Positions 44,403 through 54,904 of a stretch of 64,000 nt of DNA are shown here, in pieces; positions within the stretch are counted from its first letter, which is position 1; each line of letters opens with the position of its first letter. The notes under the pieces are model-generated. The model was not told the DNA's origin. It worked only from the letters and a program-made list of their open reading frames with translations, and did no database searches. Made by a program: the position numbers and the translations under genes. Source of the DNA: Pseudopedobacter beijingensis (GTDB lineage Bacteria > Bacteroidota > Bacteroidia > Sphingobacteriales > Sphingobacteriaceae); the NCBI RefSeq assembly GCF_042678145.1, contig NZ_JBHUDG010000004.1:248001-312000 (forward strand), in the 5' to 3' direction.

Positions 44403-46601
44403 ATGGCAAATCAATCAGAGGTATTTCCGGTAATAGGTATGTCTTGTGCCGCTTGTGCAACAAGTGTAGAAAGTCAGGTTGGAGCTATGGAAGGAGTGAA
44501 TGAAGCTGTAGTAAATTATGCCAATCAACAGCTTAAAGTTGTTTATAATAAAGATGTTGTTAAGCCCGAAGCTATGAAAGAATCTCTTCTTTCTGTAGGT
44601 TATGATATCATCATAGATAGTGAAAATGCATTAGAAGAGGCCGGCGAAATTCGTAAAGAAAATTATCAGAAGCTCAAAAAAAACTTTACCTGGGCTTTAA
44701 TATTAACCTTACCTGTGGTTGCCATAGGTATGTTTTATATGGAAATGCCTTACGCCAATGAGATTATGTTGGTGTTAAGTACTCCGGTATTGTTTGTTTT
44801 TGGAAAACAGTTTTTTGTTAATGCAGCAAAGCAGTTTAAGCATGGTTCTGCCAATATGGATACGTTGGTAGCATTGAGTACCGGTATAGCCTGGTTATTC
44901 AGTATATTTAATACTTTCTTTCCCGAATACTGGCATGCCCGTGGACTGCACTCGCATGTTTATTTCGAGTCGGCAGCCGTAGTTATAACCTTCATTATGC
45001 TTGGCAGGCTTTTGGAAGAGCGGGCTAAACATGGAACCTCAGAAGCCATCAAGAAATTAATGGGGCTGCAACCCAAAGAATTAACCGTTATCAGAGGAGG
45101 AGATGAACTGCTGATTCCTATAAACCAGGTACAGGTAGGAGATTTGATTTTGGTAAAGTCAGGAGAAAAAATACCGGTAGATGGATTGGTTTCGGAAGGT
45201 AGCTCTTATGTGGACGAGTCTATGTTAAGCGGAGAGCCGGTGGCAGTTTTAAAAGAAAAAGGATCTAAGGTATTTGCCGGTACATTAAACCAGAAGGGAA
45301 GCTTTCAGTTTACAGCCGAAAAAGTAGGCGATAAAACCCTCTTGTCTCAAATTGTAAAACTGGTGCAGGAGGCGCAGGGGTCAAAAGCGCCTGTTCAAAA
45401 GTTAGTAGATAAAATCGCTGCGGTTTTTGTACCCATTGTTGTTTTAATTGCGGTGCTAAGCTTTGGAGCCTGGTATTTTCTGGCACCTGAAAATGGGTTT
45501 ACTTATGGCTTGTTGGCTATGGTAACGGTTTTGGTTATAGCCTGTCCCTGTGCATTGGGATTGGCAACTCCTACAGCTATTATGGTGGGTACCGGGAAAG
45601 GAGCCGAGATAGGAATTCTTATAAAAGACGCTGCGAGTTTAGAGCTGGCAAAGAATGTAAATGCCATTATATTAGATAAAACAGGGACTATTACAGAGGG
45701 GAAACCTCAAGTAATTGGAGATAAATGGTGGGTAACCGATCAGCAGTATCAATCTATTTTATATAGCTTGGAAGAGGCATCAGAACATCCGTTAGCGCAG
45801 GCCATTATAACCTATTTGAAAGAAAAAGGTATAGATAAAACAAAGATAGATGATTTTAACAGCTTGACAGGTAGAGGGGTATCCGGAAAAGTTAACCAGC
45901 AGGAATTTTTTGCAGGTAGTCACAAATTATTGAAAGAATATCATGCTGATGTAGAAGATGAAAATATTGCTCAGTGGAAATCGGCAGGAAGTACTATTAT
46001 TTACTTTTTTACCCCAGAAAAATTGTTGGCAGTGATAGCTATTGCCGATAAAGTTAAAGAAACATCAAAACAAGCGATTAAAGAATTGCACAGCGAAGGG
46101 GTAGAGGTGTATATGCTTACAGGAGATACACATTCTACGGCCAGTTCTGTTGCTGCACAGGTAGGCATAACACATTTTTATGCCGAGCAGATGCCAACAG
46201 ACAAAGCTGATTTTGTAAAGAAATTACAGAAAGAGGGAAAGAAAGTGGCTATGGTTGGTGATGGAATAAATGATGCTCAGGCTTTGGCTCAGGCAGATAT
46301 ATCCATTGCTATGGGCAAAGGTTCTGATATTGCCATAGATACCGCAGGTATAACGCTCTTATCTTCAGATTTAAGAAAAATACCGCAAGCCATTCAGCTT
46401 TCACGGAAAACAGTAGCAACCATTAAACAAAACCTGTTTTGGGCATTTATCTATAATGTTATTGGTATTCCGTTAGCGGCAGGCATACTGTACCCCATCA
46501 ATGGCTTTTTACTAAATCCTATGATTGCCGGAGCAGCCATGGCGCTCAGTTCAGTTTCTGTAGTATTAAACAGTTTAAGATTAAAAAACGCAAAAATTTA
46601 A
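44403..46601 (+). CDS. copA: Copper-exporting P1B-type ATPase
   Basis: 732 aa. One N-terminal HMA domain (MSCAAC, Cys15/Cys18) and eight membrane helices. The ion-path motif is CPC (381-383), the phosphorylated Asp is in DKTGT (425-429), and MVGDGINDAQAL and SEHPL (nucleotide site) are present. It pumps Cu(I) out of the cytoplasm. The small HMA chaperone gene follows after 4 nt. The upstream regulator is the likely activator. Confidence 0.95.
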   Translation: MANQSEVFPVIGMSCAACATSVESQVGAMEGVNEAVVNYANQQLKVVYNKDVVKPEAMKESLLSVGYDIIIDSENALEEAGEIRKENYQKLKKNFTWALILTLPVVAIGMFYMEMPYANEIMLVLSTPVLFVFGKQFFVNAAKQFKHGSANMDTLVALSTGIAWLFSIFNTFFPEYWHARGLHSHVYFESAAVVITFIMLGRLLEERAKHGTSEAIKKLMGLQPKELTVIRGGDELLIPINQVQVGDLILVKSGEKIPVDGLVSEGSSYVDESMLSGEPVAVLKEKGSKVFAGTLNQKGSFQFTAEKVGDKTLLSQIVKLVQEAQGSKAPVQKLVDKIAAVFVPIVVLIAVLSFGAWYFLAPENGFTYGLLAMVTVLVIACPCALGLATPTAIMVGTGKGAEIGILIKDAASLELAKNVNAIILDKTGTITEGKPQVIGDKWWVTDQQYQSILYSLEEASEHPLAQAIITYLKEKGIDKTKIDDFNSLTGRGVSGKVNQQEFFAGSHKLLKEYHADVEDENIAQWKSAGSTIIYFFTPEKLLAVIAIADKVKETSKQAIKELHSEGVEVYMLTGDTHSTASSVAAQVGITHFYAEQMPTDKADFVKKLQKEGKKVAMVGDGINDAQALAQADISIAMGKGSDIAIDTAGITLLSSDLRKIPQAIQLSRKTVATIKQNLFWAFIYNVIGIPLAAGILYPINGFLLNPMIAGAAMALSSVSVVLNSLRLKNAKI

Positions 46602-46605
46602 AATT

Positions 46606-46812
46606 ATGACAGCATTAAAATTTAAAACAAACTTAAAATGTGGCGGATGTGTTTCTGCCGTACAACCTAAATTAGACGCTTTAGAAAATGTAGAAAAATG
46701 GGATGTGGATTTAGCTTCACCTGAAAAAACATTGACTATTATGGGAAATATAGAAGCCCAGGAAATAGTGCAAGCGTTTGAACAGGCTGGTTATAAAGCA
46801 GAACCTCAATAA
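46606..46812 (+). CDS. Small HMA-domain copper chaperone
   Basis: 68 aa, a single heavy-metal-associated domain with the pair LKCGGCVSAV (Cys12/Cys15). It is the CopZ-like carrier expected to hand Cu(I) to CopA. It is translated from the same transcript (4-nt gap). Confidence 0.9.
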   Translation: MTALKFKTNLKCGGCVSAVQPKLDALENVEKWDVDLASPEKTLTIMGNIEAQEIVQAFEQAGYKAEPQ

Positions 46813-46877
46813 TAAAAACATCAGGGCTATTAAATTGTGGTATAGAATGATATATTTACCAATAAAATTGTCGTTCT

Positions 46878-49706
46878 ATGAAAGAACTCTACAAGTTAAT
46901 AGCCTTTTTTATTTTCCTCAGCATTAATGTCTTATTATTTGCTGCAACACCACCAAACTCAGCTAGCCAGGCTCAGGAAGTATATGTTCCCAATAAATTA
47001 ATTGTAAAATATAAAAGCATACAACCATTAACACAGCTGTCAAGAAGTGTTAATGCCCCAAAAAACAAAGATATAGAGATTGTTGACGTACAGCCCGTAT
47101 TACGAAATCAGGAAATCAGAACTTTATCTGCAAGTAATCAATTAAATATAGATTTATATGATATAAATCGTATTTATGAGATAACCTTTAAGTCAAAAAA
47201 AAGTATTAATGCAGTTATAGAGTCACTAAAAGCAGATGAAAATATAGAATATGCAGAACCTGTTTATGCAGCAAAAACATTTGCTACACCTAATGACCCC
47301 TATTACACTTCGCTTAATGACTTTCAAAGTTATTTAAAGAAAGTAAGAGCCCCCGAAGCCTGGAATATACAAGATAACGCTAATGGAATAATTGTAGCAG
47401 TAGTAGATTCGGGCTCAGAACTCGATCATCCTGATCTGGCGGCTAATATTTACATTAATACTGGCGAAATTCCTGATGATGGTATTGATAACGATGGAGA
47501 TGGTTTTATAGATAATTATTACGGATGGGATTTTGGAGGAAGTACCTTAGGATCGGGAGGAGATAAAGATCCCAGTGTAAAATCTAAAGCAGCAGACCAT
47601 GGAGTGCATGTCAGCGGGTTGGTCTCTGCTGTGACCAATAACGGAATAGGTGTGGCCAGTATAGCTAAAAATGCTAAACTATTGGTAGTGAAAGTAGGCG
47701 TGGATGACGATGCAGAAAATCTTTATTACGGGTATCAGGGAATAATGTACTCGGTATTAAAAGGTGCTAAAATTATTAACTGCTCATGGGGAAGTAGCGT
47801 AAAAAGTAGTTTTGGACAAGATGTTATAGATTATGCCATCAGTAAAGGATGTTTGGTGGTAGCTGCAGCGGGCAATAGTGGAAATGAAGTGCCTGTTTAT
47901 CCAGCGGCTTATAGCGGGGTGCTGGCAGTATCAAATGTTCAATTAAATGATGTAAAAAGTTCTTCGTCCAGTTATGGCTATCATGTAGGAATAGCGGCAC
48001 CCGGAACGGGTATTTTAAATACAGTTTTTGGAAAAGCTTATGATTATAAATCAGGTACATCTATGGCTTGTCCCTTAGTTTCCAGTGCAGCTGCCTTGGT
48101 TTGGGCAAAATACCCACATTTGTCACCTTTACAGGTTGCCGAAGTATTAAAACAATCGGCAGATGATATTTATAATATTTCAGAAAATCAGCAATATATT
48201 AATAAGCTGGGAACAGGCAGGTTAAATGTAGAAAGAGCTTTGCAAACAACGGATATTGTAGCTGTAAAACAAGAAAAAATTATTCTGGAAGATATATCTG
48301 GGGCTTTAAATAATGGTGCTGAAGTAAATATTTCTGCTGAGCTTTTAAATGTATTGGGAGATATACCGGATCTGGTTGTAGAATTAGGAACCCTATCTTC
48401 TAAGGTTACTATTTTAGATAATCGTCAAGATGTTGGGTTCTTTCTGTCACAAAGCAAAAAAACGGTGGGTAACTTTAAAATTAAAATCAACGGAGCGGCA
48501 GAAAATGAAGAAGCGACTTTTTATTTGCAGTATAGTTCTAATAGCAAAAACTATCAGGCTAAGGAGTACTTTACCCTCAAATTAAACAGGGATTTTATAA
48601 ATTATCAGGCAAATGCCATCAATACTACATTAAGTAGCAATGGTAGGTTAGGTTATGCTAATGCAGAGGCTACAGAAGGGCAAGGGTTTAGGTATAAAGG
48701 TAATAATATGCTGTACGAAGCTTCTTTGATGATAGGTACAGGCCCTGCTCAGGTTTCCAATAATACAAGAAACGGGGATAATGCCGATGAAGATTTTGTA
48801 AAAAAACAGAAAGCAGAACGAAAAGATCAGGAAGTAAATTCATATTTCAACGCATCCTCTGTTTTTACAGATAAAGGGTCATCCAAAAAGATGGATATAG
48901 AAGTAACCAATACCCATATTGCCTTCCCGGATAATGCAAACAAGAATTTTGTAGTGGTTGAATACGATATTAAGAATAGTTCAACCTCAGATCTTACCAA
49001 TGTTTATGCAGGGATGTTTGTGGATTGGGATATTAATAATGCAGAGAAAAATGTCACAAGAATAGACCAGAGTAATAAACTGGCTTATGCGTATGAAGCT
49101 AATGTGAAAAATTTATATGGAGGGACTGCGTTATTGACCAAACAAAAACTTAATTATTATCCATTATCTCATATGATTCAAGGAGATTTAGGGGATGGAG
49201 ATTTTACCATAGATAAAAAATTTACGGCGCTATCCAGTGGTATTTATAAAGAGTCGCTGGGAGAAAATTATGTTTCGGGAGTAGATATCATGTATGTGTT
49301 ATCGGCAGGTCCGTTTAATCTTAAAAAAGGAGAATCGGAGAAAGTAGCTTTTATGTTTTCGGCTGGGAATAATCTTAACCAATTAAAAGGAAATGTAGAA
49401 TTAGCTCAAACTAATTATAGTAATCTGGAGATAAATAAACCCCAAATATCAAGTGTTTATTCCAATCCGGTATCTGTTAGCTTACAACCTAAGATAACCA
49501 TAGAAGTTAAAAATCATGAAAAATCTGCTGTTGACTTAGCTATCTATGATATTCTGGGAAGAAAAATGCAGACTGTTTTTGAGGGAAATCTGAATAAAGG
49601 AGAATTTACTTTTGAAGCAGATTTGAGAAATCTTTCAAGAGGGGTGTATTATGTGTTATTCACCAGTGCTGGCAAAAAATCATCATTCAAAATAATGGTT
49701 GATTAA
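46878..49706 (+). CDS. Secreted subtilisin-like (S8) protease with T9SS sorting domain
   Basis: 942 aa. Signal peptide (1-23), propeptide (to ~130), catalytic S8 domain with Asp177 (VVDSGSELDHPD), His241 (DHGVHVSG) and Ser395 (SGTSMACP). An acidic insert (DNDGDGFIDN) probably binds calcium. A long beta-rich middle is followed by a C-terminal type A sorting domain (last ~80 aa; LAIYDILGRKM, LSRGVYYVLF, KIMVD), which sends it through the type IX secretion system to the surface or medium. It is not obviously linked to the copper genes upstream. Confidence 0.93.
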   Translation: MKELYKLIAFFIFLSINVLLFAATPPNSASQAQEVYVPNKLIVKYKSIQPLTQLSRSVNAPKNKDIEIVDVQPVLRNQEIRTLSASNQLNIDLYDINRIYEITFKSKKSINAVIESLKADENIEYAEPVYAAKTFATPNDPYYTSLNDFQSYLKKVRAPEAWNIQDNANGIIVAVVDSGSELDHPDLAANIYINTGEIPDDGIDNDGDGFIDNYYGWDFGGSTLGSGGDKDPSVKSKAADHGVHVSGLVSAVTNNGIGVASIAKNAKLLVVKVGVDDDAENLYYGYQGIMYSVLKGAKIINCSWGSSVKSSFGQDVIDYAISKGCLVVAAAGNSGNEVPVYPAAYSGVLAVSNVQLNDVKSSSSSYGYHVGIAAPGTGILNTVFGKAYDYKSGTSMACPLVSSAAALVWAKYPHLSPLQVAEVLKQSADDIYNISENQQYINKLGTGRLNVERALQTTDIVAVKQEKIILEDISGALNNGAEVNISAELLNVLGDIPDLVVELGTLSSKVTILDNRQDVGFFLSQSKKTVGNFKIKINGAAENEEATFYLQYSSNSKNYQAKEYFTLKLNRDFINYQANAINTTLSSNGRLGYANAEATEGQGFRYKGNNMLYEASLMIGTGPAQVSNNTRNGDNADEDFVKKQKAERKDQEVNSYFNASSVFTDKGSSKKMDIEVTNTHIAFPDNANKNFVVVEYDIKNSSTSDLTNVYAGMFVDWDINNAEKNVTRIDQSNKLAYAYEANVKNLYGGTALLTKQKLNYYPLSHMIQGDLGDGDFTIDKKFTALSSGIYKESLGENYVSGVDIMYVLSAGPFNLKKGESEKVAFMFSAGNNLNQLKGNVELAQTNYSNLEINKPQISSVYSNPVSVSLQPKITIEVKNHEKSAVDLAIYDILGRKMQTVFEGNLNKGEFTFEADLRNLSRGVYYVLFTSAGKKSSFKIMVD

Positions 49707-49747
49707 AAAAGAATTACCCTATTGAGAATATGCAAATATCCAAGTCA

Positions 49748-50302
49748 TTATAAATGATGAAAGCAAGCCCGGCATCGGGGCTCGTAGCTTTCTTTTTCGC
49801 CAATTAGTACGGTAGAAAGGTCATCCGTTTTTCTATAGCTGTTTAACGCAGGGGCACCACATTGCATGCAAACAGCATGTACTTTGGTAACCTCTTCGGC
49901 CACGGCCATTAATTGGGGGATAGGGCCAAAAGGTTTACCTGTAAAATCCATATCCAGACCTGCAACAATAACCCTTATACCTTTATTTGCCAGTTTATTG
50001 CATACTTCTGGTAATTCGTCGTCAAAAAACTGAGCTTCATCAATACCAACAACCTGTGTATTGCTGCCATAAAGCAAAATGGCAGAAGAATGTTCTACAG
50101 GCGTAGATGGTATAGAATTAAAATCGTGTGAAACCACGGCATATTCATTATAACGGGTATCTTTCTGAGGTTTAAATATCTCTACTTCCAGACGGGCAAT
50201 TTGCGCCCTTTTTAATCGCCTGATGAGTTCTTCCGTTTTTCCTGAAAACATAGAACCGCAGATAACCTCAATACGTCCGCCAAAATCATTATTCCTTTTC
50301 AA
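49748..50302 (-). CDS. tdk: Thymidine kinase
   Basis: 184 aa type II thymidine kinase for nucleoside salvage. The P-loop is GSMFSGKTEELIRR (16-29), the catalytic segment GIDEAQFFDD, and the zinc site CMQCGAP with a second pair CRAC. The start is TTG at 50302: an in-frame stop lies 27 nt upstream and no ATG occurs before residue 18. Confidence 0.95.
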   Translation of the reverse strand: MKRNNDFGGRIEVICGSMFSGKTEELIRRLKRAQIARLEVEIFKPQKDTRYNEYAVVSHDFNSIPSTPVEHSSAILLYGSNTQVVGIDEAQFFDDELPEVCNKLANKGIRVIVAGLDMDFTGKPFGPIPQLMAVAEEVTKVHAVCMQCGAPALNSYRKTDDLSTVLIGEKESYEPRCRACFHHL

Positions 50303-50420
50303 AGCTTTGCCTTTACACTTGTTGTTAATCTATCCAGGATTATATGAAAAGCTATCTGTTAAGCGTTTTAAAATCGTAGATATTTGTATTTATCGAAAAC
50401 TAATATCAGAATTTTAATGT

Positions 50421-50428
50421 TATTTTTG
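50421..50428 (+). promoter_or_regulatory. Promoter -7 box of the acidic-protein gene
   Basis: TATTTTTG matches TAnnTTTG, 45 nt before the ATG at 50474. No TTTG at the -33 distance. Confidence 0.35.
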
Positions 50429-50473
50429 ATAGCTAAATTACCAACATATTAAGGTTCAAAAAAGAAAAAAGAT

Positions 50474-51511
50474 ATGATGAACAAAGAAGAGATCCTCAAA
50501 AAAATAGGGAATATAATACAAGAGTTAGCAGATCAGCATCAGTATTTAAGTGCCAATAAAAATGTTAATGATCTTGAGTTAGAACTTTTTACTGCCAATG
50601 CCGATTTCTTATTAGATCATATCGAAATATTCAGAAAACTGAAAGTAAGTAGCGAACTTCAGGAAGTTTCCCAACCAGTAGCCTCTGTACAGGATTTTTC
50701 CCCTACAATAGAAAATAAGTTTTTTGAACCACAGGAAGCTCCAAAAGAAGAAAAAGAAGAGGAAAGCAACGAAGTTGAAAAAATGACTTTACAGTTTGAT
50801 TTTCCAGAACCTACCGAAATGATCTTTGATTTTGAGAAAAATATGGATTTAGAAGATGTTTTTGATAGGGAGCTAACGCCGGAAGAGCAAGAGGTAATTG
50901 ATAGGAAAAAACAGAATAATGATGATGTTGTTTCTGAAGAAGCAGAAGAGCAACCTATACCTGAACAAATTATAGAACCGGAAGAGCCAGTTGAAGAAAG
51001 TGAAGAGGAAATTCAGATTACAAACGAAGAAATCTTAAGAGTATCCATTAAACAGGAAACCTATACAGAGGAGATTTTTACCAATCAGGCCCCTCAGGAA
51101 TTGAATGTACAACCAGAAAATTCAATAGAAGAGCTACCCGTAAATGAACCTGAAATAATTGCCCGGGTAGAAAAAATAGAGACTTACGAAGAGCATATAG
51201 TAGAAAAGAAAGTATCGTTAAACGAACTGTTGTCTGCTCAACGGGCGCAACAAACTGCGGGAATAGCTAAACCCATTGCAGATTTAAAAGCAGTGATAAG
51301 TCTTAACGATAAAATGATTTTTATTAAGGAACTTTTTAATGGATATAATCTGGCTTATAGTGAAGCCATTGAAATATTAAATCGTTTTGATTCTTTTGAA
51401 GCCGCAGATAATTTTCTGTTGAAGAATTATGCTGATAAAAACAACTGGGCACAAAAGCAGCAAGTGGTAGATCGTTTATACGAAATATTAAACAGAAAGT
51501 TTAAAAACTAA
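50474..51511 (+). CDS. Acidic Bacteroidota protein with conserved ends and disordered middle
   Basis: 345 aa, no signal peptide. The first ~60 residues are helical (ELADQHQYLSANKNVNDLEL), and residues ~65-255 are very rich in Glu/Pro/Gln and probably disordered. The last ~85 (ISLNDKMIFIKELFNGYNLAYSEAI in pieces, DSFEAADNFL) form a conserved helical domain I recognise as recurrent in Bacteroidota but unnamed. Two ordered ends joined by a flexible acidic linker suggest a scaffold or adaptor (inference). Confidence 0.75.
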   Translation: MMNKEEILKKIGNIIQELADQHQYLSANKNVNDLELELFTANADFLLDHIEIFRKLKVSSELQEVSQPVASVQDFSPTIENKFFEPQEAPKEEKEEESNEVEKMTLQFDFPEPTEMIFDFEKNMDLEDVFDRELTPEEQEVIDRKKQNNDDVVSEEAEEQPIPEQIIEPEEPVEESEEEIQITNEEILRVSIKQETYTEEIFTNQAPQELNVQPENSIEELPVNEPEIIARVEKIETYEEHIVEKKVSLNELLSAQRAQQTAGIAKPIADLKAVISLNDKMIFIKELFNGYNLAYSEAIEILNRFDSFEAADNFLLKNYADKNNWAQKQQVVDRLYEILNRKFKN

Positions 51512-51558
51512 TCTTTTCTCGGAAAGACAGAAGAATAAAAAATAGTGTTAAAACCTTT

Positions 51559-51617
51559 TCGTCATCTCTGATGAAGTATCTCAGAAAGAGATGGATTTGC
51601 TTTGGCAGAGATGACGA
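51559..51617. repeat. REP-like inverted repeat, possible terminator
   Basis: TCGTCATCTCTG (51559-51570) and CAGAGATGACGA (51606-51617) are a perfect 12-bp inverted repeat; the segment between holds partial copies (CTCAGAAAGAGATGG). It is located between the convergent acidic-protein and rodA genes, with TTTTTAC just after. This type of palindrome is frequent between Bacteroidota genes. Confidence 0.65.
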
Positions 51618-51666
51618 GGATTTTTACTTTTATATATTACTACGCATATTTTCTCTTGCACTGTTA

Positions 51667-52944
51667 TTAAGAATTTAGTCCCATTCTATTCGAATCCAAT
51701 TTCAATAAGATAAACAGCAATATAGTAAAGCTTAAGAGCGAAGAACCTCCATAGCTTAAAAAAGGCAAAGGAATGCCTATTACCGGCATTAATCCTATGG
51801 TCATGGCTATATTGATAAAGAAATGGCAGAATATAATACAGGCTACACAATAACCATAAATTCGACTGAATGCAGATCGTTGTCTTTCTGCGAGGTGGAT
51901 AATTCTTAATAGTAAAATGGAGTAAAGTGTAACCACTACAAAGCTGCCTGCAAAACCCCACTCTTCACCAACGGTGCAAAAGATAAAATCGGTACTTTGT
52001 TCAGGAACAAAATTAAACTTTGTTTGGGTTCCCTGTAAATACCCTTTTCCTTTTAATCCTCCGGATCCAATAGCAATTTTAGATTGATTGACATTATATC
52101 CAGCTCCTTTTAAATCTTTGGTAATACCCAATAAAATATCTATCCTGCCTTTTTGATGTGGCCTTAAAACATTCTGATAAACAAAATCAGTACTAAATAT
52201 AAAAGCTATGGATAAGACAAAACCAACACCTATACTGGTTAAAAGCTTTCTGTTCCTTTGAAAGTTATAAATTAATAAGGCTGTTAGCAGGATCAGGGCT
52301 AGTATAACGTATAGCTTTCCATATAACAAGGTGGTAATAAAAAGTAAAATCATGAGCAGGCCTGCAATCAGGTATAAAGGAGAAAGCCCCTCTCTGTACA
52401 ATACCAGAATTAAGGATCCAAATACCATTGCCGATCCGGTATCCGGTTGTAACATAATCAGGAACATGGGTAAGCCCAGAATGGCGAGACATATCAATAT
52501 AACTTTAAGATCGGTAAGCTTATAATTACCAGAACTTATATACCTGGCCAATAATAAGCTGGACGACCATTTTGCAAATTCAGAAGGTTGTAAGCGGAAA
52601 CTACCAATGGGTATCCACGCCTGATTTCCTGCTACATTACGTCCCACAACCAATACCAATACCAATAAAAGTATGGTGATACCATAGAAAACGGGAGAGA
52701 AGGTAATAAAAAACTTACTGTCTAATAGTAATATAGTCATACCAACCAGACAGGATATGATGATGAATATCAGTTGTTTGCCAAAGTTGGTGTTCAGGTC
52801 AAATATGGTAGTGGTATCATCAGAATATACCGAAGCGTATATATTAAACCAGCCAATAGTAACCAGACATAAGAAAAGCAGGATGGTAAAACCATCGACT
52901 CTGAAAAAGAAACCTTTGTTGCTGTTGGTAGAATAGTTATTCAT
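51667..52944 (-). CDS. rodA: Rod shape-determining protein RodA (SEDS glycosyltransferase)
   Basis: 425 aa with about ten membrane helices. SEDS motifs AWIPIGSFRLQPSEFAKW, GSGGLKGKGYLQGTQTKFNFVPEQSTDFIF and the C-terminal PVIGIPLPFLSYGGSSLL are clear. It polymerises lipid II for cell elongation with PBP2, whose gene overlaps its start by 8 nt. It is the last gene of the mre cluster. Confidence 0.96.
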   Translation of the reverse strand: MNNYSTNSNKGFFFRVDGFTILLFLCLVTIGWFNIYASVYSDDTTTIFDLNTNFGKQLIFIIISCLVGMTILLLDSKFFITFSPVFYGITILLLVLVLVVGRNVAGNQAWIPIGSFRLQPSEFAKWSSSLLLARYISSGNYKLTDLKVILICLAILGLPMFLIMLQPDTGSAMVFGSLILVLYREGLSPLYLIAGLLMILLFITTLLYGKLYVILALILLTALLIYNFQRNRKLLTSIGVGFVLSIAFIFSTDFVYQNVLRPHQKGRIDILLGITKDLKGAGYNVNQSKIAIGSGGLKGKGYLQGTQTKFNFVPEQSTDFIFCTVGEEWGFAGSFVVVTLYSILLLRIIHLAERQRSAFSRIYGYCVACIIFCHFFINIAMTIGLMPVIGIPLPFLSYGGSSLLSFTILLFILLKLDSNRMGLNS

Positions 52945-54865
52945 TTTCTTTTTTTGTAGCTGGCGATAATTGTACTTGTGTTGTTTGTTGGAGGTTGCTG
53001 GTAGTAGAATCTTTTTTTACCACAGGTTTAGCCGGTCTTTTAGGAACGGGAAGAAAGCTGGCATTTAAAATTCTATCTACATAGGCTTTAGGTCTGGATA
53101 TAGAGTCGCGTATAAATTTTTCAATCATTAAGCTGGCAATAGGAGCAGACCAGGTAGAACCGTAACCAGCATTTTCTATAATAACAGCAATGGCTATTTT
53201 AGGATTTTCACGTGGAGCAAAAGCAACAAATACAGAGTGGTCGGCACCATGAGGATTTTGTACAGTTCCAGTCTTTCCACAGACTTCTATATCACTGATT
53301 TTGGAGTAATATCCAGTACCTCCGGGTGAATTTACCACGTGGCTCATACCCTCAATCACAGGTTCGAAGTATCTTTCCTCTACACCAACATTTATTTTTT
53401 CACTGTATTCTTTTTTAAGTATTTTTTTGTCACCAACAGCTTTCACCAGGTGAGGTTTGTAATAAAATCCTCTATTGGCAACAATAGCCATTGTATTTGC
53501 CATTTGCAAAGGAGTAATCCCCAGCTCGCCTTGCCCGATAGATAAAGATATATTAAAGCTGGATCCCCATTTATCGCTGCCCCATCTTTTTGTATAATAT
53601 TCGGCAGAAGGCAATAAACCCTTTCTTTCCGCAGGCAAATCTATGCCCAGTTCAGAGCCAATACCAAATTTGTTAACCGCATCTCGCCATCTGGTATAAG
53701 CCACGGATGGTTTAAGATTTGTGCGGTCAATTAATCTGTTGTAAACATAGCCGTAATAAGTGTTGCAAGAGCCTTCTATAGATCTGATGAGGTTGGTGGA
53801 ACCATGAACGTGGGTACAGCGCATTACGCCTCTTGAACTGTAACGATAACCGCCTCCGCAATAAAAAACAGTAGAAGGTGTTATCGCTCCAAATTGCTGG
53901 CCAATAAGTGCATTGATAACTTTGAAAATAGAACCCGGAGGATATTCTGCCTGAGTAGGTCTGATAAACATCGGTTTGTTAGGGTCTTTCAGTAACTTCA
54001 TGTAATTATTCCCTCTTTGGCGACCTACCATCATGTTGGGGTCATATTTAGGGCTACTAACAAAAGCCAATACTTCTCCGGTAGCAGGTTCAATAGCCAC
54101 TATAGAACCAATTTTATTGTTCATCAGCTTTTCACCGAATAGCTGAAGCTTTTTATCAAGAGATGAGATCAGTTTGTCTCCTGAAACAGCAAGGGTATCG
54201 TATCTGCCTTCAAAAAAACTTCCCTGTTCTCTATTGTGCACATCAACCATAATGTTTCTTACACCACGTTGCCCTCTTAATAAATCTTCATAAGATCTTT
54301 CAATGCCCGATTTACCAATGTAATCTCCCAGTCTGTAAAAATTATCAGACTTTTCTATTTCACGTTCATTAACCTCACCAATATAACCCAGTAGCTGTGC
54401 TGCGGTAGAATCTGGATAATACCTTACAGATCTGTTTAAAACGTAAAAACCTGGAAATTCAAATAACTTTTCCTGAAGAGCGGCATAGGTGAAGGCTGAT
54501 AATTGTTTTTCAAATAAAGATTCTCTATACCTTGAATAGTTTACTGCTTTTTTAAACTTTTTATCAAATTCTTCTTTGGTAATATCTATTAATCTGCAAA
54601 ATTCTAAAGTATCGAATGGTTTTACTTGTCCGGGAACAACCATGAGGTCATAGATAGGTTCATTTTGAACCAAAACCTTTTCATTTCTGTCTAAAATGAT
54701 ACCCCTGGCAGGATAGATAACCAGTTTTCTTAATACGTTGTTATCGGCAGAAAGCTTGTAGGAGTCATCAACAACTTGTATATAATATAGTCGTGATAAC
54801 AGAGTTATTGCAACTAAAATAAATATGCCTTGTATAACGTACTTTCGGGCAAAAAAACTATTCAT
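52937..54865 (-). CDS. mrdA: Penicillin-binding protein 2
   Basis: 642 aa peptidoglycan transpeptidase. One N-terminal membrane helix is followed by a pedestal domain and the transpeptidase domain with Ser312 (PGSIFK), SCN in EGSCNTYYG and KTGT in CGKTGTVQN. A Pro/Lys/Gln-rich tail follows residue ~605. It is overlapped by rodA. A -7 box (TATTTTTG on the minus strand, 54912-54905) 39 nt upstream could give mrdA-rodA a promoter of their own, 213 nt after mreD. Confidence 0.96.
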   Translation of the reverse strand: MNSFFARKYVIQGIFILVAITLLSRLYYIQVVDDSYKLSADNNVLRKLVIYPARGIILDRNEKVLVQNEPIYDLMVVPGQVKPFDTLEFCRLIDITKEEFDKKFKKAVNYSRYRESLFEKQLSAFTYAALQEKLFEFPGFYVLNRSVRYYPDSTAAQLLGYIGEVNEREIEKSDNFYRLGDYIGKSGIERSYEDLLRGQRGVRNIMVDVHNREQGSFFEGRYDTLAVSGDKLISSLDKKLQLFGEKLMNNKIGSIVAIEPATGEVLAFVSSPKYDPNMMVGRQRGNNYMKLLKDPNKPMFIRPTQAEYPPGSIFKVINALIGQQFGAITPSTVFYCGGGYRYSSRGVMRCTHVHGSTNLIRSIEGSCNTYYGYVYNRLIDRTNLKPSVAYTRWRDAVNKFGIGSELGIDLPAERKGLLPSAEYYTKRWGSDKWGSSFNISLSIGQGELGITPLQMANTMAIVANRGFYYKPHLVKAVGDKKILKKEYSEKINVGVEERYFEPVIEGMSHVVNSPGGTGYYSKISDIEVCGKTGTVQNPHGADHSVFVAFAPRENPKIAIAVIIENAGYGSTWSAPIASLMIEKFIRDSISRPKAYVDRILNASFLPVPKRPAKPVVKKDSTTSNLQQTTQVQLSPATKKENE

Positions 54866-54904
54866 CTTAAATGGAATGTATGGTGCTGAACTTTACAACG
54901 TAAA

